Below are positions 37,575 to 46,294 of a DNA stretch of 64,000 nt, one piece after another. Position 1 is the stretch's first letter. The number at the start of each line of letters is the position of its first letter. The DNA comes from Paraburkholderia bannensis. Its GTDB lineage: Bacteria > Pseudomonadota > Gammaproteobacteria > Burkholderiales > Burkholderiaceae. The notes under the pieces are model-generated. The model did no database searches and was not told the DNA's origin. It was given only the letters and a program-made list of their open reading frames with translations. The stretch is taken from positions 248,001 to 312,000 of the forward strand of contig NZ_JACHBW010000008.1 in assembly GCF_014200455.1 (NCBI RefSeq), written 5' to 3'. The translations under genes were made by a program, and so were the position numbers.

Positions 37575-38354
37575 TCAGGCGAACAGGCGGTCGGTGTTGG
37601 TGAAGGCGCGGCCGTTCTCGGCGCACGAGGTTCGGCACAGATCGTCTTCGGGCGCGCGCGCATCGGCGGCATAGGCGCGCCATGCGATCAGCTTCACCGG
37701 CTTCGGCGCGTAGTCGCGTTGAGGATCGAGCGGATGCGGGGCGGTGGAGAACGCCGCAAGCGTATTCATTTCGAAGCGCAGATCGAGCGCAGCGCCCGCC
37801 TGCGAATGGCGCGGCACATATTCAAGCGAGCCGTCTTCGCCCACCGACACCTTGCTGAAGAAGTTCACATTGGCGACGAGATCGCGCGCGCCCAGCCCGT
37901 ATTTCGCCAGTTCCAGCACGAGGCTGTCGCGGCCATTGCGGATCATGTCGTTGCGATGCTCCTGATAGCGCTTTACACCGTACTTGCGCTCGAACAGCGC
38001 GGCATCGCCCACGCCGCCCAGCGGATCGTGCCAGCCGAGCGTATCGGCGGTAATCGATGCGATCACGCGGCCCATATCGGTATGCAGGGCGTGGCCGCGC
38101 GTGAGGTGCGCGGTATGCTGCGCCTTGAGCGTATCCGCCATGTTGTAGCGTTCGAGCTGATCTTCCTGACGATGGAAAACGGCGGCGAGATTCGCCCCGC
38201 CTTCGAGATCGACGATGCGCAGCGCAAGGCCGCGGCGCAGAATGCCGGACCAATGCGCGCCTGCGGGAATCACGGTCTCCCACAGCGGTGCTCGATCGGA
38301 AAAACCGGCGGATAACTCGGGTAGCGCGAATTCAGCGTGGAGGCTGGACGGCAT
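37575..38354 (-). CDS. DUF1989 protein, first carboxyguanidine deiminase subunit (UAAP1)
   Basis: 259 residues, paralogous to the next gene: [56 protein letters not shown]. It is the first gene of the operon; AGGAG stands 5 bases before the ATG and the guanidine-I riboswitch ends 57 bases upstream. With the next gene it would form the heteromeric deiminase that acts between carboxylation and allophanate hydrolysis. The function is known for the family and inferred here from operon order. Confidence 0.85.
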   Translation of the reverse strand: MPSSLHAEFALPELSAGFSDRAPLWETVIPAGAHWSGILRRGLALRIVDLEGGANLAAVFHRQEDQLERYNMADTLKAQHTAHLTRGHALHTDMGRVIASITADTLGWHDPLGGVGDAALFERKYGVKRYQEHRNDMIRNGRDSLVLELAKYGLGARDLVANVNFFSKVSVGEDGSLEYVPRHSQAGAALDLRFEMNTLAAFSTAPHPLDPQRDYAPKPVKLIAWRAYAADARAPEDDLCRTSCAENGRAFTNTDRLFA

Positions 38355-38410
38355 GGAGGCTCCTGGTGGCGAAGGGAATAAGCGTGAGAGGGCGATCAAA
38401 CGACATCGCG

Positions 38411-38553
38411 ACCTCCCGGGCTTTTATCCCTCCGTGGAGCCTCGGCACCGCCCTCGAAACGAAGGTGGGAGACGAGACCGGATTGCTCTCGGACCAGGCA
38501 TCGGGCGCGGACTGAATACAGCATCGTCCTGCGCAGCGACCGGAACCCTAGCG
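38411..38553 (-). promoter_or_regulatory. Guanidine-I (ykkC) riboswitch
   Basis: Read on the minus strand, the leader carries the conserved blocks of the ykkC RNA in order: GCTAGGGTTCCGG (near 38552), CTGGTCCGAGAGC (near 38490), GGTGCCGAGGCTCCACGG and GGAGGGATAAAAGCCCGGG (38435-38415). It lies directly upstream of the DUF1989 genes and the carboxylase. These RNAs switch on downstream genes when free guanidinium is bound. No terminator is seen between it and the start codon, so translational control or an undetected structure is possible. Confidence 0.93.
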
Positions 38554-38990
38554 ATCCTAAGATGATGCAAATTACTTCGCACCTCTCGCAGATTCATTTA
38601 GCGAGATCTGTGCCAATGCTTGAGCAGCGATTGAAAAACCCCGTTATTTAAAGGGTTTGGCGGGATATCCGGTTGGTGAAGCGTCGCCTTCGATCGGGCG
38701 CATTCGCGGGTAGCGCGCGCCCTATGTTGGGGAGTGATGCGCTATGCGCGAACCGCGCGGCACTATTTGAGGGCGCGCGGTTCGCCTTGCGCATCGGTAA
38801 CAGGCGGGATGGACGGATGGCATGGCTGTTGCATTCAAGGCGACTATTTTGCTCCAGCTGGAGAGTGACCGTGTCCAATGCCCTGCGCCAATTTTTCTAT
38901 TCGATCTTCGCTTCGCGATTCATCGAATTGCAACGTGGTCCTGCTGGTGAATCGCAACGGCGCAATCGTTCATAAGCCGCCACACTCCGT
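38554..38990. other. Intergenic region with promoter of the guanidine operon and a strong palindrome
   Basis: About 440 bases with no supported gene. The part nearest the riboswitch should hold the guanidine operon promoter. At 38748-38785 a perfect 12-base inverted repeat (GCGAACCGCGCG and CGCGCGGTTCGC, 14-base loop) is extended by ATGCGC/GCGCAT outside a 3-base bulge. No U-tract follows on either side. Confidence 0.5.
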
Positions 38991-40430
38991 TTATTTCTCC
39001 CAGACTTCGTTGCCCGCAATCGGCACGGCAGACACGGCGTCATCGCTCGATGTCAGCACTTCCAGCGACAGGCCTTTGGTTTCGATGCCCAGCGTCCAGA
39101 CCGCGAGCGCGGCAATCGCAAACGACAGCGCGCCCAGCATGAACACGCCACCCTGCCCGAACAGCGGCAACACCACGCCCACCGCGTAAGGGCCAATCAG
39201 CGACCCGACTCGCCCTATCGCCGATGCGAACCCCGAGCCCGTTGCGCGCGCGCCGGTGCCATAGAGTTCGGGCGTATAGGTGTAAAGCGCGGCCCACATC
39301 GCGAACAGGAAGAACTGCATGACGAGGCCCGTGCCCAGCAGCAGCACGATGCTGGCGCCGTGCAGCGCGGTCTGTCCATAGGCGTAGGCCATCACACCGC
39401 CGCCCAGCAGCGAGGACACGCAGGTCGGCTTACGGCCCCAGACTTCGACCAGCCACGCCGCGCAGAGAAAACCCGGCACGCCGCCCAGCGAAATCAGCAC
39501 GGTATAGAGCACCGACTTCGTGAGCTCGAAGCCCGCCTGCTGCAATAGCGCGCCCAGCCACGAAGTGAGTCCATAGAAGCCCAGCAGCGCGAAAAACCAG
39601 AGCGCCCACACCATGACCGTGCGGCGACGGTACGCCGCGCTCCAGATTTCGCGCAGCGCGCTGTGGCCGCGCTCAGGCGCGGACTCCACCCGGCGCGCCG
39701 GTGGCGGCAGGCTCGACAGCCCGGCGGAGCGCATGACGCGGGCCTCGATCTGCGCGACGACGCGATCCGCTTCATCAGCCTGACCGCTATGTTCGAGCCA
39801 GCGCGGCGATTCGGGCACGACCCTGCGCACTACCAGCACAAAAGCCGCTGGAATCGCAAGCAGCGCGAACACGGTGCGCCAACCCAGCACGGGCAACACG
39901 AAGTACGAGACAATCCCCGCCGTGATGAAACCAAGCGGCCAGAAGCCGTCCATCAGAGCGACCATGCGGCCGCGCTTCGCGGCCGGCACGAACTCGGAAA
40001 GCAGCGCCTGGGCAATCGGAAATTCCATGCCCATGCCAAAGCCCAACAGAATGCGATAGATAATCAACGAGTTCATATCGTGCGCCGTCGAGCACAGATA
40101 CGAAGCCACGCCCCAGAGCACCATGCTCCACTGAAAAACAGGACGGCGTCCAAAGCGATCCGCCAGCAGACCCGCCACCGCCGCGCCAAGCGTCATGCCG
40201 AAAAAACTCGAACTCGCAACCAGACCGGCCTGGGCGTTCGAGAGCGCGAACTCTTTCTTGATCGAACCCAGCACGAAAGTCATCGTGCCGAGGTCCACCG
40301 AGTCGAAAAAGAATGCCAGGGCGATGATGGTGAAAATCAGCTTGTGGTAGCCGGAAAGCGGCAGACGCTCAAGCCTGGCCGCAGCGCTCGCGCGTGCTTG
40401 CGTGGAGGGAGAAGCGGAAGCAATTCGCAT
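38991..40430 (-). CDS. MFS transporter, aromatic-acid/SV2-like group
   Basis: 479 residues, 12 membrane helices. The N-terminal signature is AFFFDSVDLGTMTFVLGSIKKEF, with the loop motif LADRFGRRPVF and VPAAKRGRMVALMDGFWPLG. It belongs to the NiaP/PcaK-like uptake carriers of small organic acids. GAGG precedes the ATG. It follows the ferredoxin gene by 184 bases on the same strand. It could be one of the IacT carriers linked to auxin degradation, as an MFS gene belongs to that set in P. phytofirmans, but the distance and orientation leave this open. Confidence 0.85.
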   Translation of the reverse strand: MRIASASPSTQARASAAARLERLPLSGYHKLIFTIIALAFFFDSVDLGTMTFVLGSIKKEFALSNAQAGLVASSSFFGMTLGAAVAGLLADRFGRRPVFQWSMVLWGVASYLCSTAHDMNSLIIYRILLGFGMGMEFPIAQALLSEFVPAAKRGRMVALMDGFWPLGFITAGIVSYFVLPVLGWRTVFALLAIPAAFVLVVRRVVPESPRWLEHSGQADEADRVVAQIEARVMRSAGLSSLPPPARRVESAPERGHSALREIWSAAYRRRTVMVWALWFFALLGFYGLTSWLGALLQQAGFELTKSVLYTVLISLGGVPGFLCAAWLVEVWGRKPTCVSSLLGGGVMAYAYGQTALHGASIVLLLGTGLVMQFFLFAMWAALYTYTPELYGTGARATGSGFASAIGRVGSLIGPYAVGVVLPLFGQGGVFMLGALSFAIAALAVWTLGIETKGLSLEVLTSSDDAVSAVPIAGNEVWEK

Positions 40431-40614
40431 GACGTCCTCTGATTGGGAACGGCAACCTCACGGGAGGTAACGTTGCCGACCGGCTCAGTAGAGGCCGCCA
40501 TTAAGCGCTGCAATAGAAGGAGAACGGCATTTGGACAGAATGTAAGCGTCAATGGCGCTTTTGGAAAACTGTGTGTCGTTTTCAATCAACCCGCTATATC
40601 GTCGACATGACGGG

Positions 40615-40911
40615 CTACGCAGACCGTGCGAGTTTGATCGCGCTTTCAGGACATGCCGTCACACAAAGACCGCACGAGCGGCAGGCCTGCGCATTCGGCG
40701 TATAGGCGACTTTCATTCCGTGCACCCGCAACTTCAGCCGATTTCCCCAGCCCAATTCGCGATAATCCGCTTCATCGATACGGCGAATTTCGAACACATT
40801 CTCGGGGCAAACCTCAAGGCAATCGCCCTTGCCTTCGCAGCGTTTCAGATCGACCACGGGCGCAATCACGCCCGGCTTCTGTTTGCAGTCGGCGGTGGGT
40901 TTCGCGCTCAT
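40615..40911 (-). CDS. 2[4Fe-4S] ferredoxin-like protein
   Basis: 98 residues with two cluster motifs: CEGKGDCLEVCP (with VVDLKRC before it) and CRSCGLCVTACP. It would carry electrons in the cytoplasm. GGGAG stands 7 bases before the ATG, which overlaps the stop of the small membrane-protein gene by 4 bases. The tight link to an ECF sigma factor gene suggests stress-type regulation rather than a role in a specific oxygenase. Confidence 0.87.
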   Translation of the reverse strand: MSAKPTADCKQKPGVIAPVVDLKRCEGKGDCLEVCPENVFEIRRIDEADYRELGWGNRLKLRVHGMKVAYTPNAQACRSCGLCVTACPESAIKLARSA

Positions 40912-41222
40912 GCTTCATCTCCCGTGCGACGCGTATGACGCGCCCGCCATGCCGACTGGAACTGCTCGCGCTCCTCGGGCGTCATCGCTTCCCATTTGCG
41001 CCAGTGACGCCGGTAGCGCCCGCCGCCATGTCCGCGAAATCCGCCGAACAGGATGCGGCTCAATACCAGCAAGCCCAACGCATGGGCGAAGTCGATCGCG
41101 CGGGCGCCCACGAATAGCGCCGGAATCACCCAGTTCCACAGCGTCATCACCACCCATCCCAGTACGACGATGGCCACCACGACAAGCAGTGCTTTCCCCG
41201 CACATCTGATTCGAAACTTCAT
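40908..41222 (-). CDS. Small membrane protein of an ECF sigma operon
   Basis: 104 residues. Two hydrophobic segments (about 10-32 and 38-58) are followed by a basic, Gly/Arg/His-rich cytoplasmic tail ending with EAMTPEEREQFQSAWRARH. No known anti-sigma domain is visible, although the gene lies where one is normally found, 12 bases after the sigma factor. AAAGGAG precedes the ATG. Anti-sigma or metal-sensing function is speculative. Confidence 0.7.
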   Translation of the reverse strand: MKFRIRCAGKALLVVVAIVVLGWVVMTLWNWVIPALFVGARAIDFAHALGLLVLSRILFGGFRGHGGGRYRRHWRKWEAMTPEEREQFQSAWRARHTRRTGDEA

Positions 41223-41234
41223 CAGCGGACTCCT

Positions 41235-41813
41235 TTAAATATCCAGTTCGTCATAAACAGGCTGTAGCCGCGCGCGCAGATGCAATACCGCATAGCGTTT
41301 GCGCGCCAGCAGCGTATTGAGCGCAACGCCGCTTTGCGCAGCGAGATCCTTGAAAGACCGCCCTTCCAGTTCGTGCGCGATAAAGACATCGCGTTGCTCC
41401 GCCGGCAACTCGTCGAGCGCTTCCTGCAAGGCCTTGAGCAACAGAGTGCGGGCGTAGATCGCCTCCGGCCCGGCCTCTTGCGAAGGCAGCGCCAGGTCGA
41501 GGCGATATTCGCTATCCGCGTCGTCGTCGGGTTCGATATCGGCGAGCGGTTGCTCTTTCTTCTTGCGAAAGCGATCGACGATTCGGTTGCGCGCGGCACG
41601 GAACAGCCAGGCGCTCGCCTGCTCGATTGGAGCGGGAAGCCGGTAGGCCTGCACGAATTCGTGGAACACTTCCTGAAGGATGTCCTCGGCATCATCCTGG
41701 TCGCGGATGCGACGCCGGATGAAATTGACCAGCCTCGTGCGCTCACGCACCACGGTCGCGGTGATTTCGCTGTCTCGGTCGGTCATCGGCTGCGAGGTGG
41801 CTGGCGGTTCCAT
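41235..41813 (-). CDS. ECF-type RNA polymerase sigma factor
   Basis: 192 residues. Region 2 has DQDDAEDILQEVFHEFVQAY and SAWLFRAARNRIVDRFRKKK; region 4 has LPAEQRDVFIAHELEGRSFKDLAAQSGVALNTLLARKRYAVLHLR. The start is uncertain (ATG at 41813 or 41786). It heads a three-gene operon with a small membrane protein and a ferredoxin. A classical anti-sigma gene with a zinc or RsiW-type domain is not present. Confidence 0.9.
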   Translation of the reverse strand: MEPPATSQPMTDRDSEITATVVRERTRLVNFIRRRIRDQDDAEDILQEVFHEFVQAYRLPAPIEQASAWLFRAARNRIVDRFRKKKEQPLADIEPDDDADSEYRLDLALPSQEAGPEAIYARTLLLKALQEALDELPAEQRDVFIAHELEGRSFKDLAAQSGVALNTLLARKRYAVLHLRARLQPVYDELDI

Positions 41814-41929
41814 GCGTCTGAAGACGTTTCAGGCGCAGGAATATTGTGGCGAACGCGAAAAATATTTCAGCGGGCAATGCCACCCCAGTTTATGACGCTG
41901 GACGCCGCCGCGCGCGGCGCCTGCCGCCC

Positions 41930-42115
41930 CGGTCATTGCCACCACGAGCAGGAAGCCCGCTCACAGGACCGCGATCCAGCGCTGCTGCCGGTGAATCAGC
42001 AGATGGCTGGACGCAAGGATAGAGGCGCTCAGAATCACCAGGCTCGCGTGCGAATCCGACGCGATGCCGACGAATTGCGGAAAGAATGCGACGAATAAGC
42101 CCTGGAAAACAGCGG
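41930..42115 (-). pseudogene. Possible LysE/RhtB exporter remnant
   Basis: On the minus strand a stretch reads GLFVAFFPQFV, resembling the LFFLAFFPQF core of LysE-family exporters, followed by a hydrophobic segment and QQRWIAVL. After one in-frame stop (41961) a shifted frame continues AGFLLVVAM, like the family's last helix. No start and no N-terminal half are present. The call rests on short similarity only. Confidence 0.3.
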
Positions 42116-42226
42116 TCAAACGCGGCGATGCAGGAGCGGCGTCGGGCGGCAGCGGCGAAGCCTGTCGCCGCTGAATAGATCGTTTCGCACGCAACAACCT
42201 GAGCTGCAACCTGAGCTGCGACCCGA

Positions 42227-44752
42227 TCAGCGCAACAATTGCGGCCGCAGCGACGCGACCGATTCGAAGTAGGCGTCGAGCGCATCGGCGGAACGCGCGC
42301 CCAGCAAGCCCAGGCGTTCGACCCAGTCGGGCTCCGCCGGCCAGCGCCCTTCGACCATCGACGGATAAATGCGCCGCCCGAACGCATGCAAAGCCTTCGC
42401 GCCGATATTGCCGCTCACGCCCAGCAGGCGATGCAGCGCCTCGTGGGTCGCGGCGATTTCCCTGGCGCGCGCGCTGTTCGCGATCTCGGCGATCAGCGCG
42501 CGCAACTGGGCAATGCCATCGAGGAAGGTCTGGTCGAGCATATCCAGCCCGACCAGTTCGTCGAGATGCCGTTCGTCGAGCAGGTCGCGTTCGTCGAGCG
42601 CCTGCATCGCGTTCCTTGCGGATTCCGCGAGTGGCGGCACGCGCACCGTCGGCGCATGCACGCGCGCCAGGTGCGTCATCAGCGAGGCGTAGAGCGTGGC
42701 GGCCTGCACGGGCTTCACCAGCACGTCGTTCATGCCCACGGCGATACATTCGCGCACCGCTTCCATATCCGACTGCGAGGTCAGGGCGATGATCGGCGTC
42801 GCCGCATAGCGGTCGCTGCCCGCGCGGATCCGCGCCGTGGCTTCCACGCCGCCCATGCCCGGCATGTTCATGTCGATCACGATTGCGTCGATGGCCATGT
42901 CCGATTGCAGGCGCACCAGCACAGCCTGGCCGTGGCCCTCTTCCACCACGCGCGCGCCGCCGCGTTCGAGCACCGCCCTGGCGACCTGGCGGCTGTAGAC
43001 ATCGTCGTCGGCCACGAGAATCGACTTGCCCAGCAGCCCGTCGAAGCCGCCATAGGCGCGGCGGCGCTTGCCGCTCGCGAACAGCGATTCCAGCGCAACG
43101 ATCAGCCCCATCGCGCCGCCCGACTTGCCGATCACAATATCCATGCCGGCGCGTCGCGCGCGCACCTGCGCGACGTTGCCTTCCTCCACCGTATAGCCGG
43201 CGATCGGCACGCCCTGATTCGGGTGCGCATGATTCGCGCGGATCTTTTCCGCCACCGCATAGCCGTCGAGCACCGGCATGTTGACGTCGAGCAGCACCAG
43301 ATCCGAAGGCGGCGCTTCGCTGTCACCCAGCATCGCCAGCGCCGTCTGGCCGTTGCCAGCCTCGCTCACCAACGCGCCCAGACCGGCCAGCACGCGCCGC
43401 GTACGGGTGCGATGGTGTTCGTCGTCATCGACGATCAGAATGCGTTTGCCCGCGAACACCGGCATCGCCCGATCGAGAATCTCGCGCTCGTACTCGGCCA
43501 CTTCGCGCTCGGGCACCGGCGGGAAGCGCAACGTGAATTCGGTGAACTGGCCCGGCTCCGAGCGGCACTCGATGCTGCCGCCGAACGCCTCCATCGCGCG
43601 CTGGCAATAGAGCAGGCCCAGACCCGTTCCCGCCGTGTTGCTCGCGGTCCGGAATGGATTGAACAGATGCGGCAGGACCTCGGGCGGCACGCCGCCGCCG
43701 GTATCGCGCACATTGATCGCATGGCGCTCGATAGTCAGCGTGAGCGTGGCGGCCGGCTGCGCGGCCATCTGATGCAGCGCGTTCTTGATCAGATTGAACA
43801 GCGTGAACAGATAAACCGTTTCATCGACGCGGAAGGTGAAGTCCTCGCGCACGATCAGGCGCACCTTGTTGCGCTCGGCTTCATCGGCGAAACCGTACTC
43901 GTCGAGCGCCTTGCGCGTAGTGGCGGCCGCGTTGAGATAGGCGAGCCGCTCGGGGCGAATGGCCTTGGTGCCCACTTCGTCCAGCGTCATCGCGATCACG
44001 CGCAGCCCGCGCTCGATCGACATCTTGCCCTGTGCGAGATGGCGATAGAGCGCGGCCGCGTCCTCGGGCGAGATCGTGGTCGAACGGCGTGCATCATGGG
44101 TAGCGGGCAAGGTGGCCTCGATACTGTCGAGCACGTGTTTCAACTGGCTCAGAGGATTGCGCATCTCGTGCACGATCGAGCCCGCGAGCGCCTGCAAGGC
44201 GCGATTCTTCGCGACAAAAATTCGTCCCTTGCTGATGGCATAGCTGAACGCCATGCTGCACAGCACGACCACCGGCAGCAGCGCGAGGTCGGCCCGGGTG
44301 GCCGCGCCCAGCACGATGGGCGAAGGCGAACCCAGCACCGCCGCCGCCGAGCCCGCGGCCGCGCCGATGCCCAGGCACGCGAGCAGCAGGACCGGGTTGT
44401 CGATGCACAGCGCGAGGATGAAGATCATCATCACCTCGGTCATCATCCACATGGTGGAGAAGCCGTTTCTGATCGTGAGGAAGGTGCAGGCGAACGGTAA
44501 AACGTAGATCAGGCACGCGTGCCAGTAAACCAGCAGCCAGGTGTTGAAGCGCTGCGGCCAGCGCGCCTGAAAAATCAGCGGGATGCACACGAGTGCCGCG
44601 CTCAGACGCACGAACAGATTGTCGTAAGGCTGCGGCAGCACATAGGTCCAGACGACCCAATAGATGGGGTGGCACAGGAGGCCGAGAACGCCTCCCCACC
44701 GGATAGCCAGACGGCTAGGTTCCAGTAACTCCCCCATTCGCTCGCGCGACAT
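42227..44752 (-). CDS. Hybrid sensor kinase with CqsS-like membrane sensor
   Basis: 841 residues. Six membrane helices (about 15-175) open with the feature YWVVWTYVLPQPYDNLFVRL, closely resembling the start of Vibrio CqsS. HisKA (IVHEMRNPLSQLKHVLDS), HATPase (DTGGGVP, TAGTGLGLLYC), receiver 1 (ILIVDDDE, LLDVNMPV), receiver 2 (ILVADDDV, VIDMNMPG) and a C-terminal Hpt-like helix (EALHRLLGVSGNIGA) follow. The start at 44752 has GGAGG about 10 bases upstream. CqsS-type kinases detect alpha-hydroxyketone signals. No CqsA-type synthase is in the window, so the ligand must come from elsewhere. Confidence 0.85.
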   Translation of the reverse strand: MSRERMGELLEPSRLAIRWGGVLGLLCHPIYWVVWTYVLPQPYDNLFVRLSAALVCIPLIFQARWPQRFNTWLLVYWHACLIYVLPFACTFLTIRNGFSTMWMMTEVMMIFILALCIDNPVLLLACLGIGAAAGSAAAVLGSPSPIVLGAATRADLALLPVVVLCSMAFSYAISKGRIFVAKNRALQALAGSIVHEMRNPLSQLKHVLDSIEATLPATHDARRSTTISPEDAAALYRHLAQGKMSIERGLRVIAMTLDEVGTKAIRPERLAYLNAAATTRKALDEYGFADEAERNKVRLIVREDFTFRVDETVYLFTLFNLIKNALHQMAAQPAATLTLTIERHAINVRDTGGGVPPEVLPHLFNPFRTASNTAGTGLGLLYCQRAMEAFGGSIECRSEPGQFTEFTLRFPPVPEREVAEYEREILDRAMPVFAGKRILIVDDDEHHRTRTRRVLAGLGALVSEAGNGQTALAMLGDSEAPPSDLVLLDVNMPVLDGYAVAEKIRANHAHPNQGVPIAGYTVEEGNVAQVRARRAGMDIVIGKSGGAMGLIVALESLFASGKRRRAYGGFDGLLGKSILVADDDVYSRQVARAVLERGGARVVEEGHGQAVLVRLQSDMAIDAIVIDMNMPGMGGVEATARIRAGSDRYAATPIIALTSQSDMEAVRECIAVGMNDVLVKPVQAATLYASLMTHLARVHAPTVRVPPLAESARNAMQALDERDLLDERHLDELVGLDMLDQTFLDGIAQLRALIAEIANSARAREIAATHEALHRLLGVSGNIGAKALHAFGRRIYPSMVEGRWPAEPDWVERLGLLGARSADALDAYFESVASLRPQLLR

Positions 44753-45313
44753 CACAATCAGCCCTCCCAGGCGCTCTTTTGATCCTGCCAGTTCACTATT
44801 GCTGCCATACGTCCAGACAGTGGCCAGACAGCGGACGAAGATCGTACGCGATCTGCCCCTCTCATGGCGCATAACCTTCAGCAAAGCAGGTGTAGCCATC
44901 GCGTGACGAGGACGGCTCAAATGGAAAGCCGCCGCCGGGGCCAGGGCGAACGCCGGTCAGACCCCAGGCGAAGCCCCCAATATATAGCGTCTCGCCTTAC
45001 CAGGCGAGTTCTAGCCCGCCGCTCGCGGCGCGCGAATGAGAACGACTGTGCCATCGCTCTTGCCACGGCTCGACGATGACGCTCGGGAGAATGGCAACAT
45101 CGGACTGTGGCAACTGCATGTCGGCACTTCAGGCCCGCGTCCTGATGAGGGTTTTCCCGAGCCAGAGCACGCGAAAAACCTTCAGATATCAATCACCTGG
45201 ATTTAATCATTCAATTTTCATCAATTTGCCGGATCAATGGGGACTGGATAAGCTCATCTCACACGCCGCCCTTCGTGGCATCACAGTCAACGTCCTCCCC
45301 AGCCGGTGTCATC
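44753..45313. other. Divergent intergenic region between hybrid kinase and iacF
   Basis: About 560 bases without a supported gene. It contains a 7-base-pair hairpin (CTCGCCT-TACC-AGGCGAG, 44991-45008). AT-rich stretches near 45190-45240 probably hold the promoter of the reductase gene. Confidence 0.5.
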
Positions 45314-46294
45314 ATGCAAGCCAATACGTTCAAGGTCCGCGTCGAAAGCATTCGCGACGAAGCCCACGGTATCCGTTCATTCCGCATTGTCCGCGTCGAC
45401 GGCCAACCCTTCGAGAGCTATGAGCCGGGCGCGCATATCGACGTCACCGCGCCGTCCGGCGTCACGCGCCAGTACTCCTTGTGCAGCGATCCGGCCTTCA
45501 GCGAGTTCCAGATGTTCGCCGTCAAGCGCGAGCCCGAGTCGCGCGGCGGCTCGCGCTCGCTCCACGACGACGTGGGCGTTGGCTGCGAGCTGCTGGTGGG
45601 ACAACCACGCAATCTGTTTCGCCTCGACGCCCGGGCGCGCGCGCACGTGCTGATCGGCGCAGGCATCGGCATCACGCCCTTGCTGTCGATGGCCTACCGG
45701 CTGGCTGCGCGCGGCGAGCCATTCGTGCTGCACTACTTCGCGCGCAGCGAAGCGCACGCCGCGTTTCTTCCCGTGCTCGCGCAGGCGCCATTCGCCTCCC
45801 ATGTGCGGTTGCACTTCGGCATCGGAAACGGCGATCTGGCCGCCACGCTGCGCGAGTGCCTGGCTGGAGTGAGCGACGGCGCGCACGTCTACACTTGCGG
45901 CCCCGCGCGGTTCATGGGCGAAGTGGTGAGGGTGGGCGAAGCAACGCCGGGCGTGGCCCAGGTGCACCTGGAGCGCTTTGGCGCCGATCCCGCCGCCGTG
46001 GCGGCGATGGATAGCGGCGCGGCGCAGGGAGAATTCGACGTCAAGATCGCGAGCAGCGGCCAGGTGGTGCGCGTGGGCAAGGAGCAGTCGATCGTCGAGG
46101 CCCTCGCCGCCATTGGCATCGAGATCGATACCTCGTGCGGCGAAGGCGTGTGCGGCACCTGCATGGTCGACGTGGCCGAAGGCGAGCCCGAGCATCGCGA
46201 CCATTGCCTGAGCAAGGCCGAACGCGTGAGCAACAAGGTTATTTGCTGCTGCGTTTCGCGCTCGCGCTCGCCGATGCTGATCCTGGACGTTTAA
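45314..46294 (+). CDS. iacF: PDR/VanB-type ferredoxin reductase (IacF-like)
   Basis: 326 residues. An FMN-binding barrel (RQYSLCS) comes first, then the NAD domain (GAGIGITPLLSMAYRL, YTCGPARFM), then a C-terminal plant-type [2Fe-2S] ferredoxin with the ligands in CGEGVCGTC and a distant Cys. It passes electrons from NADH to the Rieske oxygenase IacCD. The ATG at 45314 was chosen; upstream GTG lacks a ribosome site. Its 3' end overlaps the convergent LysR gene by 56 bases. Confidence 0.82.
   Translation: MQANTFKVRVESIRDEAHGIRSFRIVRVDGQPFESYEPGAHIDVTAPSGVTRQYSLCSDPAFSEFQMFAVKREPESRGGSRSLHDDVGVGCELLVGQPRNLFRLDARARAHVLIGAGIGITPLLSMAYRLAARGEPFVLHYFARSEAHAAFLPVLAQAPFASHVRLHFGIGNGDLAATLRECLAGVSDGAHVYTCGPARFMGEVVRVGEATPGVAQVHLERFGADPAAVAAMDSGAAQGEFDVKIASSGQVVRVGKEQSIVEALAAIGIEIDTSCGEGVCGTCMVDVAEGEPEHRDHCLSKAERVSNKVICCCVSRSRSPMLILDV

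Noticed and set aside
38673..38975. Small plus-strand gene upstream of the MFS transporter
   Set aside because: No ribosome site, and the frame runs through the strong palindrome; the product has no protein-like pattern.
42239..44500. Long plus-strand open frame opposite the hybrid kinase
   Set aside because: His/Arg/Gln-rich shadow; the kinase motifs are on the minus strand.
44917..45192. Small minus-strand gene between the hybrid kinase and iacF
   Set aside because: Arg-rich product with no ribosome site or recognisable motif.
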